Source: Gymnogyps californianus
Taxonomy: Eukaryota; Chordata; Aves; Accipitriformes; Cathartidae
NCBI RefSeq assembly: GCF_018139145.2
Contig: NC_059478.1
Coordinates: 6,696,001-6,760,000, forward strand
Reading direction: 5' to 3'
Length of the DNA: 64,000 nt
This document shows, one piece after another, positions 29,301 through 42,500 of the stretch; the first letter of the stretch is position 1; each line of letters opens with the position of its first letter. Made by a program: the position numbers and the translations under genes. The notes under the pieces were generated by a model. That model ran no database searches and was not told the DNA's origin. It saw only the letters and a list, made by a program, of their open reading frames with translations.

Positions 29301-29414
29301 ACTGCAATTTTTGTTTTGACATGCTTTTTTTCTTTCTTGCAGTTTCTACAAAGCCAATACCTAACTGGAGTGCTGATGCTACTGACAGAACTAGCAATCT
29401 CTCAGATACAGTGA
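26367..29414 (+). CDS. CENPL: CENPL, centromere protein L (4 coding exons)
   Basis: CENP-L pairs with CENP-N in the constitutive centromere-associated network that binds CENP-A chromatin and builds the kinetochore. Exons: 26367-26504, 26812-27063, 27684-28226, 29343-29414; all introns are GT-AG and phase 0, giving 334 aa (human 344). The ATG has G at -3 and +4. Exon 1 codes for a basic, Ser/Arg-rich, poorly conserved N-terminus. Exon 2 carries RKQWTLYSVTPLYRFS and AAEKQKGLAVEVG. Exon 3, the conserved core, carries EDFTCLPLFLANGAE, WFQKTFDC, LSWMAAMW, YAIHPEDAKALWD and DCLYSHFHRHFKI. Exon 4 gives the short end (LTGVLMLLTELAISQIQ). These segments match human CENPL closely. It is divergent from DARS2 and convergent with KLHL20. 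Confidence 0.97.
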
Positions 29415-30365
29415 GAGTCATTTCAGCAAATCTTCATGCTGAAGAGGCTTACTGTTGGAAGATGTATGCTGAGAAACCCATTTGAAACTCACTCCTGCAG
29501 CATCTTCTTTTCCTTTTGTGCTGGCTGTCCAAAGTTGGACTCTAACTCCTGCACTAACTCTGTAACTAGCTGTAATTCACCATCATGCACAGCAAAGACA
29601 AGCAGACATTTTGCCCTCAAGAAGGGCTACAGTACAAACTTCTAATAGCTTCTTAAGCACCTTTGTTTTATCATAATCACTCTGTTCATTTATGTGTAGA
29701 TATCAGCCAGGGGCTAGGAGATAAGCTTTGCAAATTCTTGGATGCAACTTACTGACAGGTATTTCTGTTGTTTCAAATAGCAAGTTGGGTTTCACTTAAC
29801 TAGATAGCCTAAGCTATACAGACCTTAGCTTTAGCTAAACTGTGACTATTCTTGGGCCAGTCTAAATGCAAAGTCAAGCATACCTGAGAAAGGGTGCATG
29901 CTCTACAACCCAGGGCAGAAAAATCCAGGTTTCTAACTTCCTTTCTAGCTTGCTAAGACCAGTTGGTAATTGTCATAAAGTGTTCATCTATGTCCCAGTT
30001 GGGCTAAGGTGAACAGCATGAGACTGATGAACTGCTTTGTGTGTCCAGCCTGTTGGTCCTCTTGGACAAGTTAATCCATAGGAAATTGAGGTCTATGTAT
30101 AAGTTAGGTATTTACTATGCTTTGCCTGATGTTTGTTGTCTTGGATGTAATCTTGTAGGCCAGAGAGCTCTCAGGGTTGGAGCTATGGGTGCCAGAATTT
30201 CATACTAGATCTCTCCCTTCTACAGCAGGTAGGAGTTCAGAAGGGCTAGTGCATAGTGCCAGGCTATAGCTTAAACAAGCAGAAAGGAAGTAGAGTAAGT
30301 GCATGCTAAGTGTTATAATTTTTGTATTACAGTACTAAATAAAGAAAATATTTGCCATCTTTTGC
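29415..30365 (+). other. CENPL: CENPL 3' UTR
   Basis: Sequence after the CENPL stop runs without coding content to an AATAAA at 30338-30343, which gives a 3' UTR of roughly 0.95 kb. The cleavage point is inferred to lie 10-30 bp beyond the hexamer. Confidence 0.55.
30338..30343 (+). terminator. CENPL: Poly(A) signal for CENPL
   Basis: Canonical AATAAA on the plus strand, about 920 bp after the stop codon. It is followed within 30 bp by a T-rich stretch typical of a downstream element. Confidence 0.55.
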
Positions 30366-31640
30366 CAACAGATTGGTCTTGAGCCAAGTAAAGACCACCT
30401 ATGCCTGATTAAATATATACATGTATGGTGCTTATTTCCAATTATAGCTTTCCTGACTAAACTACTAATTGTTACCTATTAAATAATTCTGTGAGCAGCA
30501 AAATTTAAAGTCTAGTTTCCTATACAATTCACTTGTAATGGCTTCACACCTGTGCAGCATCTCTAAGGCCTGCATGAGTTTGTGCTGTGACCTTCCCCCT
30601 AAGCAGGGACACAAGTTTTCCCTTCTTTGCCCAACCACATAATTTTAGGATATGTCAGCTGTCACTACAAACATTCTTCATTCTTCTCCCCAGCCACATT
30701 GAGATGAACCAGCCATGCAAACATGTAACTGCCTAACATGACATAATTGCACACCTAGTTCCTAATCTACTTTTAATAACCTATTTCCAGAATTAGCCAA
30801 AGAAACATGCACTTGTTTTTAGTTTTTGTTTACTAGTTGAAGATGGATTATTTTTGCATGTAAAGGTTGCAGTCTGTAAAGTGGTAACTCTTACCCTGGT
30901 AGAAGCAGCTAAGCAATCTTCTGAAGGTCTTGACAGCTCTGCAGCTATTTAAACTATCACTTCTGGTGCTTTAGTTTCCTTTTATGAACCATCTTAGACA
31001 AAGTTTGCTATCTCGATTCAGAGGAACACTGGGTAAAGCAGGAGTAGGAGGTCTGACATAACTGGCACCTGTATTTGATTTGAAAACAGGACTGTTACAC
31101 CCATGGCTTAGTTTTAAATCTAATGCTCAGCTCTTTCCAACAAATTTGCATAAATAATCTCTAAAAAACTAAATTCTGTATAGACTCTTTTAATCTCTAC
31201 CTTGCCTTAAGAACACAGACTAATAGCATGTGAAACTCCAGTGGAGTACATATATGAACTACAGCCATACTCAGCTTTCAAAAGTGATGCTTTGCTATGT
31301 ATATCTACTACAGCCTAGCTGTAAGGTATTGCTGGAATGAAAAGCTACTTCCGTCTCTTTTTTTTACATGCTTATCTGCAAATTGGGATACAGCCCTCAT
31401 TGATAACCGCAGTTAAGTGAACAGAGCTAGATTTAGCCTGATAGTGCAGATGCTTTCGTCCAGAAAAAGCTGGTTCTGAATGATGTGCTTCTAAGCAATT
31501 GAGGGTAACACTAAACAGCAGAGTTTCAAGCCAGTTTTACTTGACCTGGTATCTAAAAAAAAAAAAAAAAAACCCACAACCCAGCATCTGTGTCCACATA
31601 AACTATACAAAAGCACAGTCCACTGCTTTCACCCAAAGGA
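30366..31640. other. Spacer between convergent CENPL and KLHL20 ends
   Basis: A/T-rich sequence between the CENPL poly(A) signal and the distal KLHL20 poly(A) signal. No reading frame, RNA gene or known repeat was recognised apart from an A18 run at 31555-31572. Confidence 0.5.
31555..31572 (+). repeat. Poly(A) run (A18)
   Basis: An uninterrupted A homopolymer. It could be the tail of an old retrotransposed sequence, but no target-site duplication or body was recognised. Confidence 0.8.
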
Positions 31641-31666
31641 ACAAACAAAGAACAGCATTGAAGAAA

Positions 31667-31672
31667 TTTATT
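31667..31672 (-). terminator. KLHL20: Distal poly(A) signal for KLHL20
   Basis: AATAAA on the minus strand, about 1.8 kb past the KLHL20 stop. It is one of two canonical candidates. Confidence 0.5.
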
Positions 31673-31849
31673 AAGATAGCACTATTTATACAAGTTACTC
31701 ATGCTAGAAAAAAGCATAAATGATACATGTAAACATTTGTTTACAGAATACTTGTTTTCCTTGTAAAGGTGCAAATGATCTTCATATGTAAACACAAGAA
31801 TACCGACCTTTAGGGGAAAAGGGGCTTTTAAAAAAGTTTTAATGACCCA

Positions 31850-31855
31850 TTTATT
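31850..31855 (-). terminator. KLHL20: Proximal poly(A) signal candidate for KLHL20
   Basis: AATAAA on the minus strand, about 1.65 kb past the KLHL20 stop and 180 bp before the distal candidate. Confidence 0.4.
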
Positions 31856-32852
31856 ACTGTAGTGTAATTTTTACTATATTCAAGCACATTAAAATGTGAG
31901 TTACATGAATCAAACTATGAAGTTAACTTAAGATGTCAGCACTGCCTTTTTCATCTCAAGAATTTACAGTCCTCTTACTCTTTTAAAATCAGATTTAGTA
32001 AGGTCCAAAGTTACATCAGGTGCAAAAGGTCATTCTTTCATACTAGATAGAAATTACAGTACAAACATATCAGAACCTTTGAGTCTAGAGTTCCTCCTTC
32101 CTCTCCCCCCCACCCCTGGGTGCCTCCGCAGTCACTGAAACATGACAGTTACTCACAGTGCCAGCAAACAGTCCCTCTCCTCCAAACTCTTTAATGAGCC
32201 TCATACCTTTCCCTGCTCTAAACAAACACAGGCAAAGTGCATAAAAATCACTAAAAGGGAAGGCACCATCTCATCATGGTCAGTGTTTTACAACAGGAAT
32301 TTTAAAGACACAGACAAGAGGCAGGAGGGCAGCTAAGACGATGCTGGTCTAAGCTTTTTTCAGCAGGAGCTGACTGCGGGTCTGCCATTCTAGCAAGAAC
32401 CTGAGAAGTGAGTGTTGATCTAGGCTAGTCAGAATTAACAGATGATACCTGCATCCCAGCTTCAGACAAGAACCGATATCTAGCAGGCAACGTGAGAAAA
32501 AGGTTTTTATAAGTAAGCAACAACTAGTTGTTTCTAGGTTCATATACAGGGGAGGGGAGAGACAAAAGCTGAACTTTTGTACCATACACTGTACAGTAAA
32601 AAGGCATCATTTGAAATCCTTTTCACTCTCACCCTTTTTGGGCACTTCACTGATTCAGTCGATAGATGAGAGTTCCAGTTCTACTTCTTGCCTGCAGCAA
32701 GACTGAAAAGATACTCAGGGCAACCATCCTCATAGCTCTCCTGTACTCTAAGAGACCCTAAAACATACCACAAGGGTTGGAACCACAACAGCTGGCAGGA
32801 CATGGCCCTGCCCTAACCACCAGCTTCTCAAAACTCAAATCGCACACGCGCA

Positions 32853-32906
32853 TATACATATATATATAAAATACATATATATATGCACACATATATATGT
32901 ATATAA
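32853..32906. repeat. Imperfect (TA)n/(CATA)n microsatellite
   Basis: Alternating pyrimidine-purine sequence with runs of ATATAT separated by AC and GC steps. It lies in the KLHL20 3' UTR and can form hairpins in the transcript. Confidence 0.8.
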
Positions 32907-33501
32907 AAAGCTGGAATTATCGCTGTGAGCGATACAAAGAAAATACATGATACAAATTAAATGAAAAAATAAATATACTCTGTGCACAGAAAAGCTTCTG
33001 TGCAAAGGTGGCACCTTGCAGGTCAAGTACTTTTTTGAAGCTCTCTGTAAATAAGGCAAAAGCAATGTTTTCTGTATTCGCTTTCCTCTTTCGCCCACCA
33101 CATAGCTGCCACATCCACTGCTCGCACAGCAGGAGGGAAAGCAGGAAACCCTCCTCCTTGCCAGACTCCCAGTATGGCATGTAGTCTCTACATCAGCATT
33201 GTTTACGCTACAATAACTTTTACAGTTTGGTTTATTCAAAAATGTAGACTATTTAGAAAAAATACGGACATAAGCAACGCTTCTACTTTTGTCCAGTGGT
33301 TCCCTGGAGTCTGACAACATGGTCTCCCATTGGGCACACTCTCACAGAAGTCATTTTTATAATTCCATAGAAAGAGTCACCGGCAAAGAGTTACATTGGA
33401 TCTAGACCGTGCATACTAGAGCTGCAAAGAGGTCCAGTGTCAACAAGTCTCTTCAGTTTTTCTAGGAATGAGAACCAAGGGGTCTCCCTCCCTCTTGATG
33501 C

Positions 33502-36500
33502 TTACCATATATGGGATTCACAGTGTGTCATTTTGATAACACCTACTCCTCCTCCCAGCCGCCGATAGTTCATCCCACCATACAACCTGCAAAGACAAGG
33601 TTTCAGTGGTCACACTGGTTCAGCTCCTTCATGGAGCTACCATGGGAAAGACTGAACCAGCCCCTGTGAGCACAATTACACCATTGTTAACCTCTGGTTA
33701 AAGCGGACCATGACAAGTAAGAAGTTGGGTAGCAGTCATCTGACGTACAGCTGTTTACCTTGGAAGTATTTGCTCATGCCTCTCTCTCTCAAAACAGAAA
33801 CTGCTGCTCGTTTTGACACCCCAGTTTTCTGTTACTCGCGTAATCACTTGCTTTCTCCCCGTCTGGTAATGTACAACATAGAAAAGAACTTTGCATGCTG
33901 TAGCTGACCTTGGGCTACATTTTGGGTAACACAAGAGCAAGAACAGGTTTGGACTCACAATTCAACTAATTTCTTTTATATTTCTAATACCCGAAATTCA
34001 GCTGCTCCAACCAAGATATAACACATCCCAAGCACCATCTGTTTCTCCAAAATACGTTACTGAAATGGTGCCTGCATTTCATATGGAAATCTGATCCCTA
34101 TAGACTCCAACATCCTACTCACTTCAGCTGCGTATTCCCCTCTGTGCCACTGAAGTCTGCTGGCAGAAACAGGAGAAGCAAGTTCTTCAAACAACTCCTA
34201 CCAATGCAATTTGTTAAACCCAGACTGCATCAGAAGCGTTTCTCGGTCAGGCTACACAAATAAAAAATATCCTTCACAGAGCAAGAAGTTCAGCAAACAA
34301 AAGAAAGAAAGAGAAGACCACAGATGTTGATAAACTATATTGAATGCAGTGGGAGAAAAAACCCACAAGCTAGTACTTGAACAACCTCCTAAACTTCTGT
34401 GAATGCTAGCCCAGGCAGTAACTCCTAACTCAAGACATCTTATTACTGTTACTGTCACTGGGAGTAGCTGAAACCATTCAGCTAAGGAATATGAAGTAGG
34501 TATTACTCTCTACTCAACTGGTTTTCTCAGCAGTTCAAAAGGCATGGTCCATAACTCAACAAACAAGGAGAAATTCTTCCACTGCTTCTTATGACAAATT
34601 ATCTCAGCAGGAAAGGGTTAATCTACCAGTATTACTAGGTTGGAAGGAATAAGGACATTAATTTCTTTCTGTTCCCCACCCCTGCCAGATTACTAAATGC
34701 CAGATTCTTACTTAGCATGAATATAGATAGGAGCTTGAAATTTAATACTAATTAGATTTGGGAATAAATACACAGGCAATTGCTTTCAAGTGCAGTTATG
34801 ACTAGAAAAGAAATAGGAAAAATAGCCCTTCTGCTCAGTACATGTTTTGATCAGCGATTTCATATTATTTCTCTCAGCTTGTAAATCAGATTAAATTCTT
34901 CCAATTGCTGTCTTGCAGATTTAAAGGGGAAGAACATCATATGCTCAAAGTGTTCTGTTTCAGTTCCTCCAAAAGGATCTGGAAATCAGAGCCTCAGCTT
35001 GAAAGCAAAAAATGAGTAGGCTGAATTCTACATCATGACTGTGAGCTCCTTCTGCTAAGGCAAGCTTAGTTTTATTGGGAAGCAGAAGAGACTCAGCCCA
35101 AAATAAACAGAAGGGGCATCTCTCTCTCAATGTGGTCCATTTTTGTTATGTTCAAAAGTAGTACTTAAAAAAAAAAATCAAACTAGGTTTTGGTATGACC
35201 TTTTGCTTGCTACCCAACAAGTCTGCTAAATCATTTATTTTCTCTGGGTGTCAATAACCTACCTGTACACCATTTTCATACCTGCAATGAGACTTTATTC
35301 ATTAAGTGTTGGTTAAATCTGTTGGGATACTCAGATGGGAAAACTATGGAAATCTCGCTCCCATTTTACTTAAAATGGAGTCAAGGCTGGAATTCAAGCA
35401 GAAATCTGCAAGAAAACGTTTCTCAACTGCCTACTACTCCCATAGTCCTAGACATGGGGATGCCGTAGGTAAATGGCACATGGGGATATTTTTCAAAACG
35501 TAATCCTCTTTCTTACACTTTCATGCAAGTCAACAAGCCACAATGTGAACATTATGCTGGCTACCACACCCAAGTTCTTCACTATGGTGTACATCACATT
35601 TCTGCTTTGGCTGGGACAGCTCCAGCCGGGTGGCAGCAGCTACAGCTGGAGATCACTATTTGACTGTTTCACAAACTTAACAGTTACCTCCATGTGTTAG
35701 CATCCGGATCAAACACCTCGATGGTCTTCAAGTACGTTGTGCCATCAAAACCCCCCACTGCCATCAGCTGTCCATTGACCACGGCGAGGCCAACCTGCAA
35801 AACAACCATCACAGATAGCAGCTATTTAGCTGGGATGTCCTGAAAAGACACGTCCTGAAAAGAAGCGTTAAAATGAAAATATTAATAAAAGGATTTAATA
35901 ACCATATTTGGTGGAAGAAAGTCTGCAGTAGAGGTTTTTTGGTCGGGGGAAAAGGACAAATAAAATAGCCTACAAAATAACAAGACATGAAAAGTTAAAT
36001 ATTTATCTCAAAATAGAGAATCTCACAGAAAAAGCAGAAGGTTCCCCTTATTACCAGCTACAAGAACTAGAACTGCTTGAATGATAATACATACATAAGA
36101 ACCTAAGCCTTTGTCAGCCAAAACTTACTGTGTCCTGGATTGAAATTCTTCACCAAGTGTGACACGCATGCACCAGAATATCTACCAGCCTATAGCCTGG
36201 AACGCTTGCTTAAACTAGGAGAACCATATGTAAGCCCCTGGCCTGCTCCCCTCAGGCTGGGGCTTGGGCCATCTGTAAGCACCTTGGCCTCCAGCCTTCC
36301 TACTTCACCTTTCTGCCGAAGCACAAAATCACTGAAATCTCAAACAGTTCTGTGGTTTAGGAAGATCACTTCCAGTGAAAACATCTCATGGCATAACAGA
36401 GGAAAAGATGACAAGAACACAATGTAAAATGGTCCTTGTTTTGGCTTTGAGGAAGCTGGAAAACTCAGAAGGGCTGCAGATACAGATGAATCTGTTTAGC

Positions 36501-39500
36501 AGTTTCTACAGAAAGCAAATATAGAAGCAGCTCATGAGAAGTCAATGCCTAATCAGTAACTAAAAAGGACAGTGTTGGACAGCATACTATATGCTTTGAG
36601 GACAGAAATAAATACGTGTTCTCTGCCTCCAAAACCAGTAGTTGCTCAAATTATGATTCATACTTGCCTCACCAGACACTGAAATACTAACATACAGACA
36701 AAATTAATCCACTCTTTACTATATAATCCAGTATCCAATGATAAATATTCATAACATTTGCATGTGCCCAAACACGACGACTACTTAAAACACTATATTA
36801 ATCTTTTGTTCACATGTCTACAGAAAGCACGAAGATTAGTAGTTGATGAGAACATGCTGTCACTCCCCATACTCATGGGATTTGGTGAAGAGAGGCAACA
36901 TACTAAGTGAAAGCCCAGAAACCCTGTACCCACACACATCTCAAGGCAATGAAAAGACTTTGCTGGAAGTTTGTATCTAAACACTAATGCTTGCCCAGTT
37001 TCCCAGCTCCTTCTTCTGGGCAAGTAGGTTTGTTCACCTCCTAATTCATCCAAAGAGACTCGGGTACTAATTTTGATAGAGTTCTCTAACAGTATCTCAT
37101 ACCAAGTATGGCTACGTCACCAAGTAAAAACCTAAAGAACTCCTCTGTTTCAGGCCTAAGCAGTTGACTCCATACAAGGGACCAAAACTATTAAAAAATG
37201 ACTCCATTTCCCCATCCTCAGGAATGTTAAACAGCTGTCTATGGCATGACATGACTACCACTTCATTCTCTAGTCTTGCTAAAGAGCTTTGACTTTTTGC
37301 TAACCTTTCCCCTCACAGAAGAAGAGAGATGAAGGTACAGAGGAAGCAAGAGAAAAACCTCACGAGATGACACTCTACCCTGTGCTCTCACCACGTGATT
37401 ATGTACGGTATAGACAAACAAACCAAGCCACACTCACTCCACTCCGGCGGGATGTCATGGCCACAACAGGAGACCACTGGTTGGTTCGAGGGTTGTATCT
37501 CTCAGCACTACTGAGCTCTGTTGTATCATCTCTGCCTCCCACAGCATATATCATGTCTTGGTATACCGCACAGCCCAGGTGCTTCCTCCTCGTCCCCATG
37601 GGCGCAATTGTGTGCCAGCGGTTCTCCTGGGGATTGTAGCGTTCCACTGCAGAGGAAATGACACATCTTTGGACAACAGGGTTGGCAGGCAGTGGGGGTT
37701 AGCACTTTTGAGCCTGCATCCAAAGTATTGCTCAATCTGTAAAGACGCTACAATTTCCACACACCAAAAATATGATGAACCAGTTTGTTATCTCTAACGC
37801 TTTTCTTCTATAGAACACTTGCTATTATCTTGCCCGTCTCCAGCCCTACACAGTCAATCACATTCAGCGTCTTCACTCAAGGGGGAGCTGGCAATGCTAC
37901 AAACTGACCTGCATTACCATCTTGCAGTAGTTTTACCTTTGGCACCTTCCTTCCTACAGCAGAAAAAGGTTACTGCAGGAAAAAAAGATGTGCTTGCAAC
38001 TGTTATGCAAATGATCAAAGTGTTGTATTCAGGACACACTGCCAAATGCAGCATCAAGAAAGAAAAAAACGACACACAACCAGGTAATAGGGCCTCACAA
38101 GCCTGGAGAGTGAATTACTGTATGGCAAAAATCATATGTAAAGAAGAAAAAACACTACAAACTGATCACTAAGATATTCAACAGCCATCTGGGGACACTA
38201 AGGACAAATAGGACCATGACAAGTGCTGACTGCAATTAAGAGACAGCAAAAGGCATACCAGTATTGAGAGGAGAAGTTCCATCAGAGCCTCCCACAGCAT
38301 AGAGGAAGCCCCCCAGCACAGCTACTGCAACTCCCAGGCGCCTGGTGCTCATGGAAGCCACTCGAGTCCATTTGTTTTCTTTGGGATCATACCTGGCAAA
38401 AGAATAAACACCAAAGCTTAGTGAAGTGTCAACATCTTCACAACGGGGCAGGAAGACTGACCTTATCCTCTCCAAACAAAAATCCCCATAAGATTTGTAC
38501 AGTACTTACCTCCTCTCCTGCTCATCTACATCAACTGCACCTTCTAAGAGACCCTCTTCTCCCTGTGTCCCACTTTTTAATTTAAAAAAAAAAGTACCTT
38601 TCCACAATGTTGAGACAAGAGACACCATCCTGGCCACCCACAGCATAGAGGTAGCCTCCAAGAACTGCTACTCCAACACTGGTCCTGCAGGTGCTGGTGG
38701 GGGCCACATCACTGCTCCATTGATTGGTCTTCGGATCATACCTAGAAAAACACACCAAACAGCACAAACTGCTTGTCTAGGTATGCTTCAGACTCTCCCG
38801 TGCCTGGGAACTACTAAGGCAGTGAAACTGGCCTACCCAGAGCTTAAACTGCAACACAGCTATTTGTAAGTTGGATAAAAGCCCTGAAGTGATATAATGC
38901 ATCCAATACATGTTATTCCAGGGATGTTCAAACTGCAGCTTGAGATTATTCAAACTGAAGATCAAAGGTTCAGGTTCATAAGAGAGCACGTTACCAGGGA
39001 CTGGCCGACATGTGGTAACTTGCATCTATGCAAAGAGCAGCAGCCAGAGTTACTCTGCTGTATGCTCTCTGCAGTTCACACAAGAACTCAGCCAGCACCG
39101 GGCCCTGCATTTTGAGATAAAAGATGAAGGAACCAGATGGACTTGGGAATCCAGAGACAAGGAAACAAGGTGCATAGCAGAAAAGTGCAGGACATGGGAG
39201 GTGTAAGGGTAGGGTCGTGATTTGGGAAGCTGGGAGTATGCAAGGAGATATGTGGGAAGAAGGAGAGGCTCGAGGATGACAGAGATATTTGTCTAGCTCA
39301 TTGGATTTGTTACAGGGCCGAGATTTAGAGTACTAGGAGTGCTCGAGTCATGTGGTTTTTAGGCATGGGGATTGCCATATGCATCTCCCAGAAACAGGAA
39401 GCTTGGTAAAGCTTGTTTGACTTAAGCCTTTCACAGGTCTAAAACTGACCTATTTTCCTTCTGTATAAGCACCAAGGTTCCTTAATTCTCTAGTTACCAC

Positions 39501-42500
39501 TCCACAATAAAATTCCAGGATCTTTCCCTCAACATCTAAGACATGCTTACTGTAACCCCACCTTCCTCAACAATGCTAAAAACAAACCCGCAATTGCAAA
39601 GGTTAACCAGGATCATCACTCCTCCCATCAATTATACCCAGACCCACCCCTTATATATGCCTTCCTTATACCAAAGGCTATGTCTTGTCTTGTTAAGCTG
39701 GGGATAACATGACACAAGCTGTTATGCACAGAGTCCTAGTTCAGCAGTAAACCAACACAATATTGAAGGGTTATGCAAGGGAGGAGGAAATGTAGATAAC
39801 GGGTAATATAAATTTCAGGTTTTCAGCAGAATAAGAACACAGCTGGCAAAACGAACTCATTTTTAAGAGGCTGCACCCAGCTTTAAACATTCAGAGTTAA
39901 CATTTTGCACATTGGCCTTATGGAGACCTACCTTTCTACACTGTTAAGATAAGAGGAACCATCATGGCCTCCCACAGCATAGAGGAGATCATCCAGAACA
40001 CTGACTCCAACACCACAGCGTCTTTTGCTCATGGAAGCCACCATCCGCCACTCATTGGTTTGAGGGTCATAGCGCTCAACACTGGAAATTGCATCCCCGC
40101 TACACCAGCCCCCCACTGTAGGAACCAAACACAAGAAATAGCGTCATAACAACGCACTGAGCTCACGTACTGTATGTGCGCCTAGTACAAATAATCCCTC
40201 CGGACTTTGTCAGCCTTAACCCAGTAGCCCCATCTCCGAGTTACTCATTCTCAGGATTATAATTAGAAGACAGAATGTGATTTTCAAGAGGATTAACGTA
40301 AGCTTGGAAGTACTGTGGTGTTCGTAGCACCAAAGAAATCACCCAAGTGAGAAAGTGTAAGTTAACTCAAACCTCCAAATATTAATGCACAGGTCACTTC
40401 AGAAATATGTTGGGAAGACTGGCCTTATGCAAACACTACCACCAGAAGACCTAGACTTGAGTCTCCTGACCTAAGCCAACTGGAGCTATACATACCTGCA
40501 AAGAGCACTTCTCCACAGCGGATAGGTTTGCGCGGTCTAGTTCTTGGTCCTTGCATCAGGGGTCGCTCTTGGGGCAACAGCAGATAGTTTTTAGCTTCAT
40601 CCACTAGATCCCTGTGCAAGACAGGAAAATATTAATCCCCAAAGTTCACCTGATACCAGTCTCAGGAGAAGGTATGAATCAAAACTGATGGCAAGAGCAG
40701 CCAGCACTAGTCATGCACTTCAGGTATTCACAAATCACATATGTGCATGAATAGCTCTAGTTAAAACATACACTGTCACCTAAATACTCATCAGTTGTTT
40801 GTAAGTCATTTACACAGTGACAGCAGTAGACCAGTATCAATATTTGGCCAGAGTTAATAATAGATATTGCTTGCTATAAAGACTGATAAAAAACTATGAC
40901 AAGAGATTTGTCAGGCTTACTGTGCGGAAAAGAAAAACCCAGTCTGCCTCAAGCTAAAACTTAACAATCAGTTGTTTTGTCTAGGAACAAAACAGGAGTT
41001 GAAAAGCACACAAATACATAATACACACACATGACCAATAGATGGAGATACTACCCTTCTGATGAATATTTTCTCCATCAGCTCTGGCCAGCTCACACTG
41101 TCCATCCATTCATGACTTGCCACCTGGACTAATCCTAATATTCCAAACCCTTGAATAAAACAAAAAAGAAAAAAAAAGTCCTCCTTCCCTCTACAAATGT
41201 GGAATTCCCCCAGTATGAATGCTTATTCAGGAAGAGAACAGTTTAGCCTATCCCCTGAACTTTTTTACATTAAGCACAAGAAAAATTGCGTGCTTTATAG
41301 ATGACACAGAACTCTGTAGAACCAGAAGGGTGAGACTCATACTGTAAGAGGAGGAAATGACAGTTTCCCTGCACTAGCACTGTGGGAAATAGCAGACTCT
41401 AATCCCAGAGTCCAATTCAGTTACCAAAGTGCAGACTTTTTACATAGAAAAACTACTTTAAGTCCTAACAAGATAGTGAATGCCATGCAAGTGGTAAGCT
41501 GTAATGAAAGGTCATGACTAGAGAAACAAAAAAGGTGAAATGGAAAACAATACACTGAAGGGTATTTTACCAACAGTCAAACTGCACACTCAAAGTTTGC
41601 TATTTCACTGAAAACTTGAAAGAACAAAAACACTTCTAGGGCACACTACTGACTATTATGCAAATAGAAAACACTTTTTCTTGCATCTCTTCTCCTCCCA
41701 GTTGCAAAAGAGGAAATTGTGAGATATCACCCATTTACCACTAACAAATCAGCACAGTTTTAGAGAATAGATGCAAATACAATTAAATCTGATTCTGTAA
41801 GTCAGTGAGGAGATTTACCGGCATTCCTCATCGCTCTTAATTAGTGGATCAGAACCCACTGTACCCACAAGAAACTTGGGACTCAGCAGCGGTAGACGGA
41901 CATGCTGCAGGACCTAAAACACAAAACAGAACATATATGGTAAACCACATATACCCACAGAGATGCAAGAAGCCAAATGGAAAACAATAGCGGCTAACAA
42001 ATTTCGATAAAGAGTTAATAATTCCTCTGGCAAACATGCACAGTCATTTACACATTCAAACCCTGGCATTTTAGATAAATGCAGCTCATCTTACAGCACC
42101 TTTGCCTTTTCAACATACCAATTTAGATACCCAGCAGAAAATCAGTCTTTGAAAGGGGACAATCTATTGGATCTATTAACAGCTGAAAACAAGGTCACAA
42201 CTGAAAACCTTTACAAAACTACAGATGTCAATACATCTGCCTGAAACACTAGTTCAGTAAGAAGTTTTATCAACCATGTAGCTCTCTTAAATGTGAGTGG
42301 TATTGTGCAGTAAGTGAACAATAACAAATAACATGCCTTTCACAACACTTTAGAATTTAGAGGCGCAAACAGGTATAGACAGAGGGGCCTAAAAAGGCAA
42401 ACAGTTATAAGGGCATTAAAAGCTACCTTGAGAACAGCAGGTTTTTCTGGTTTGGTTGGTTTAAAAAAATTTTCAAAAGCTTTCCACCAAATGAAGTTGC

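Larger units (their letters stand above)
31650..33501 (-). other. KLHL20: KLHL20 3' UTR
   Basis: Noncoding sequence from the KLHL20 stop to the poly(A) signals, about 1.85 kb. It includes an alternating AT-rich stretch near 32.85-32.91 kb. Its extent is inferred from the signals only. Confidence 0.55.
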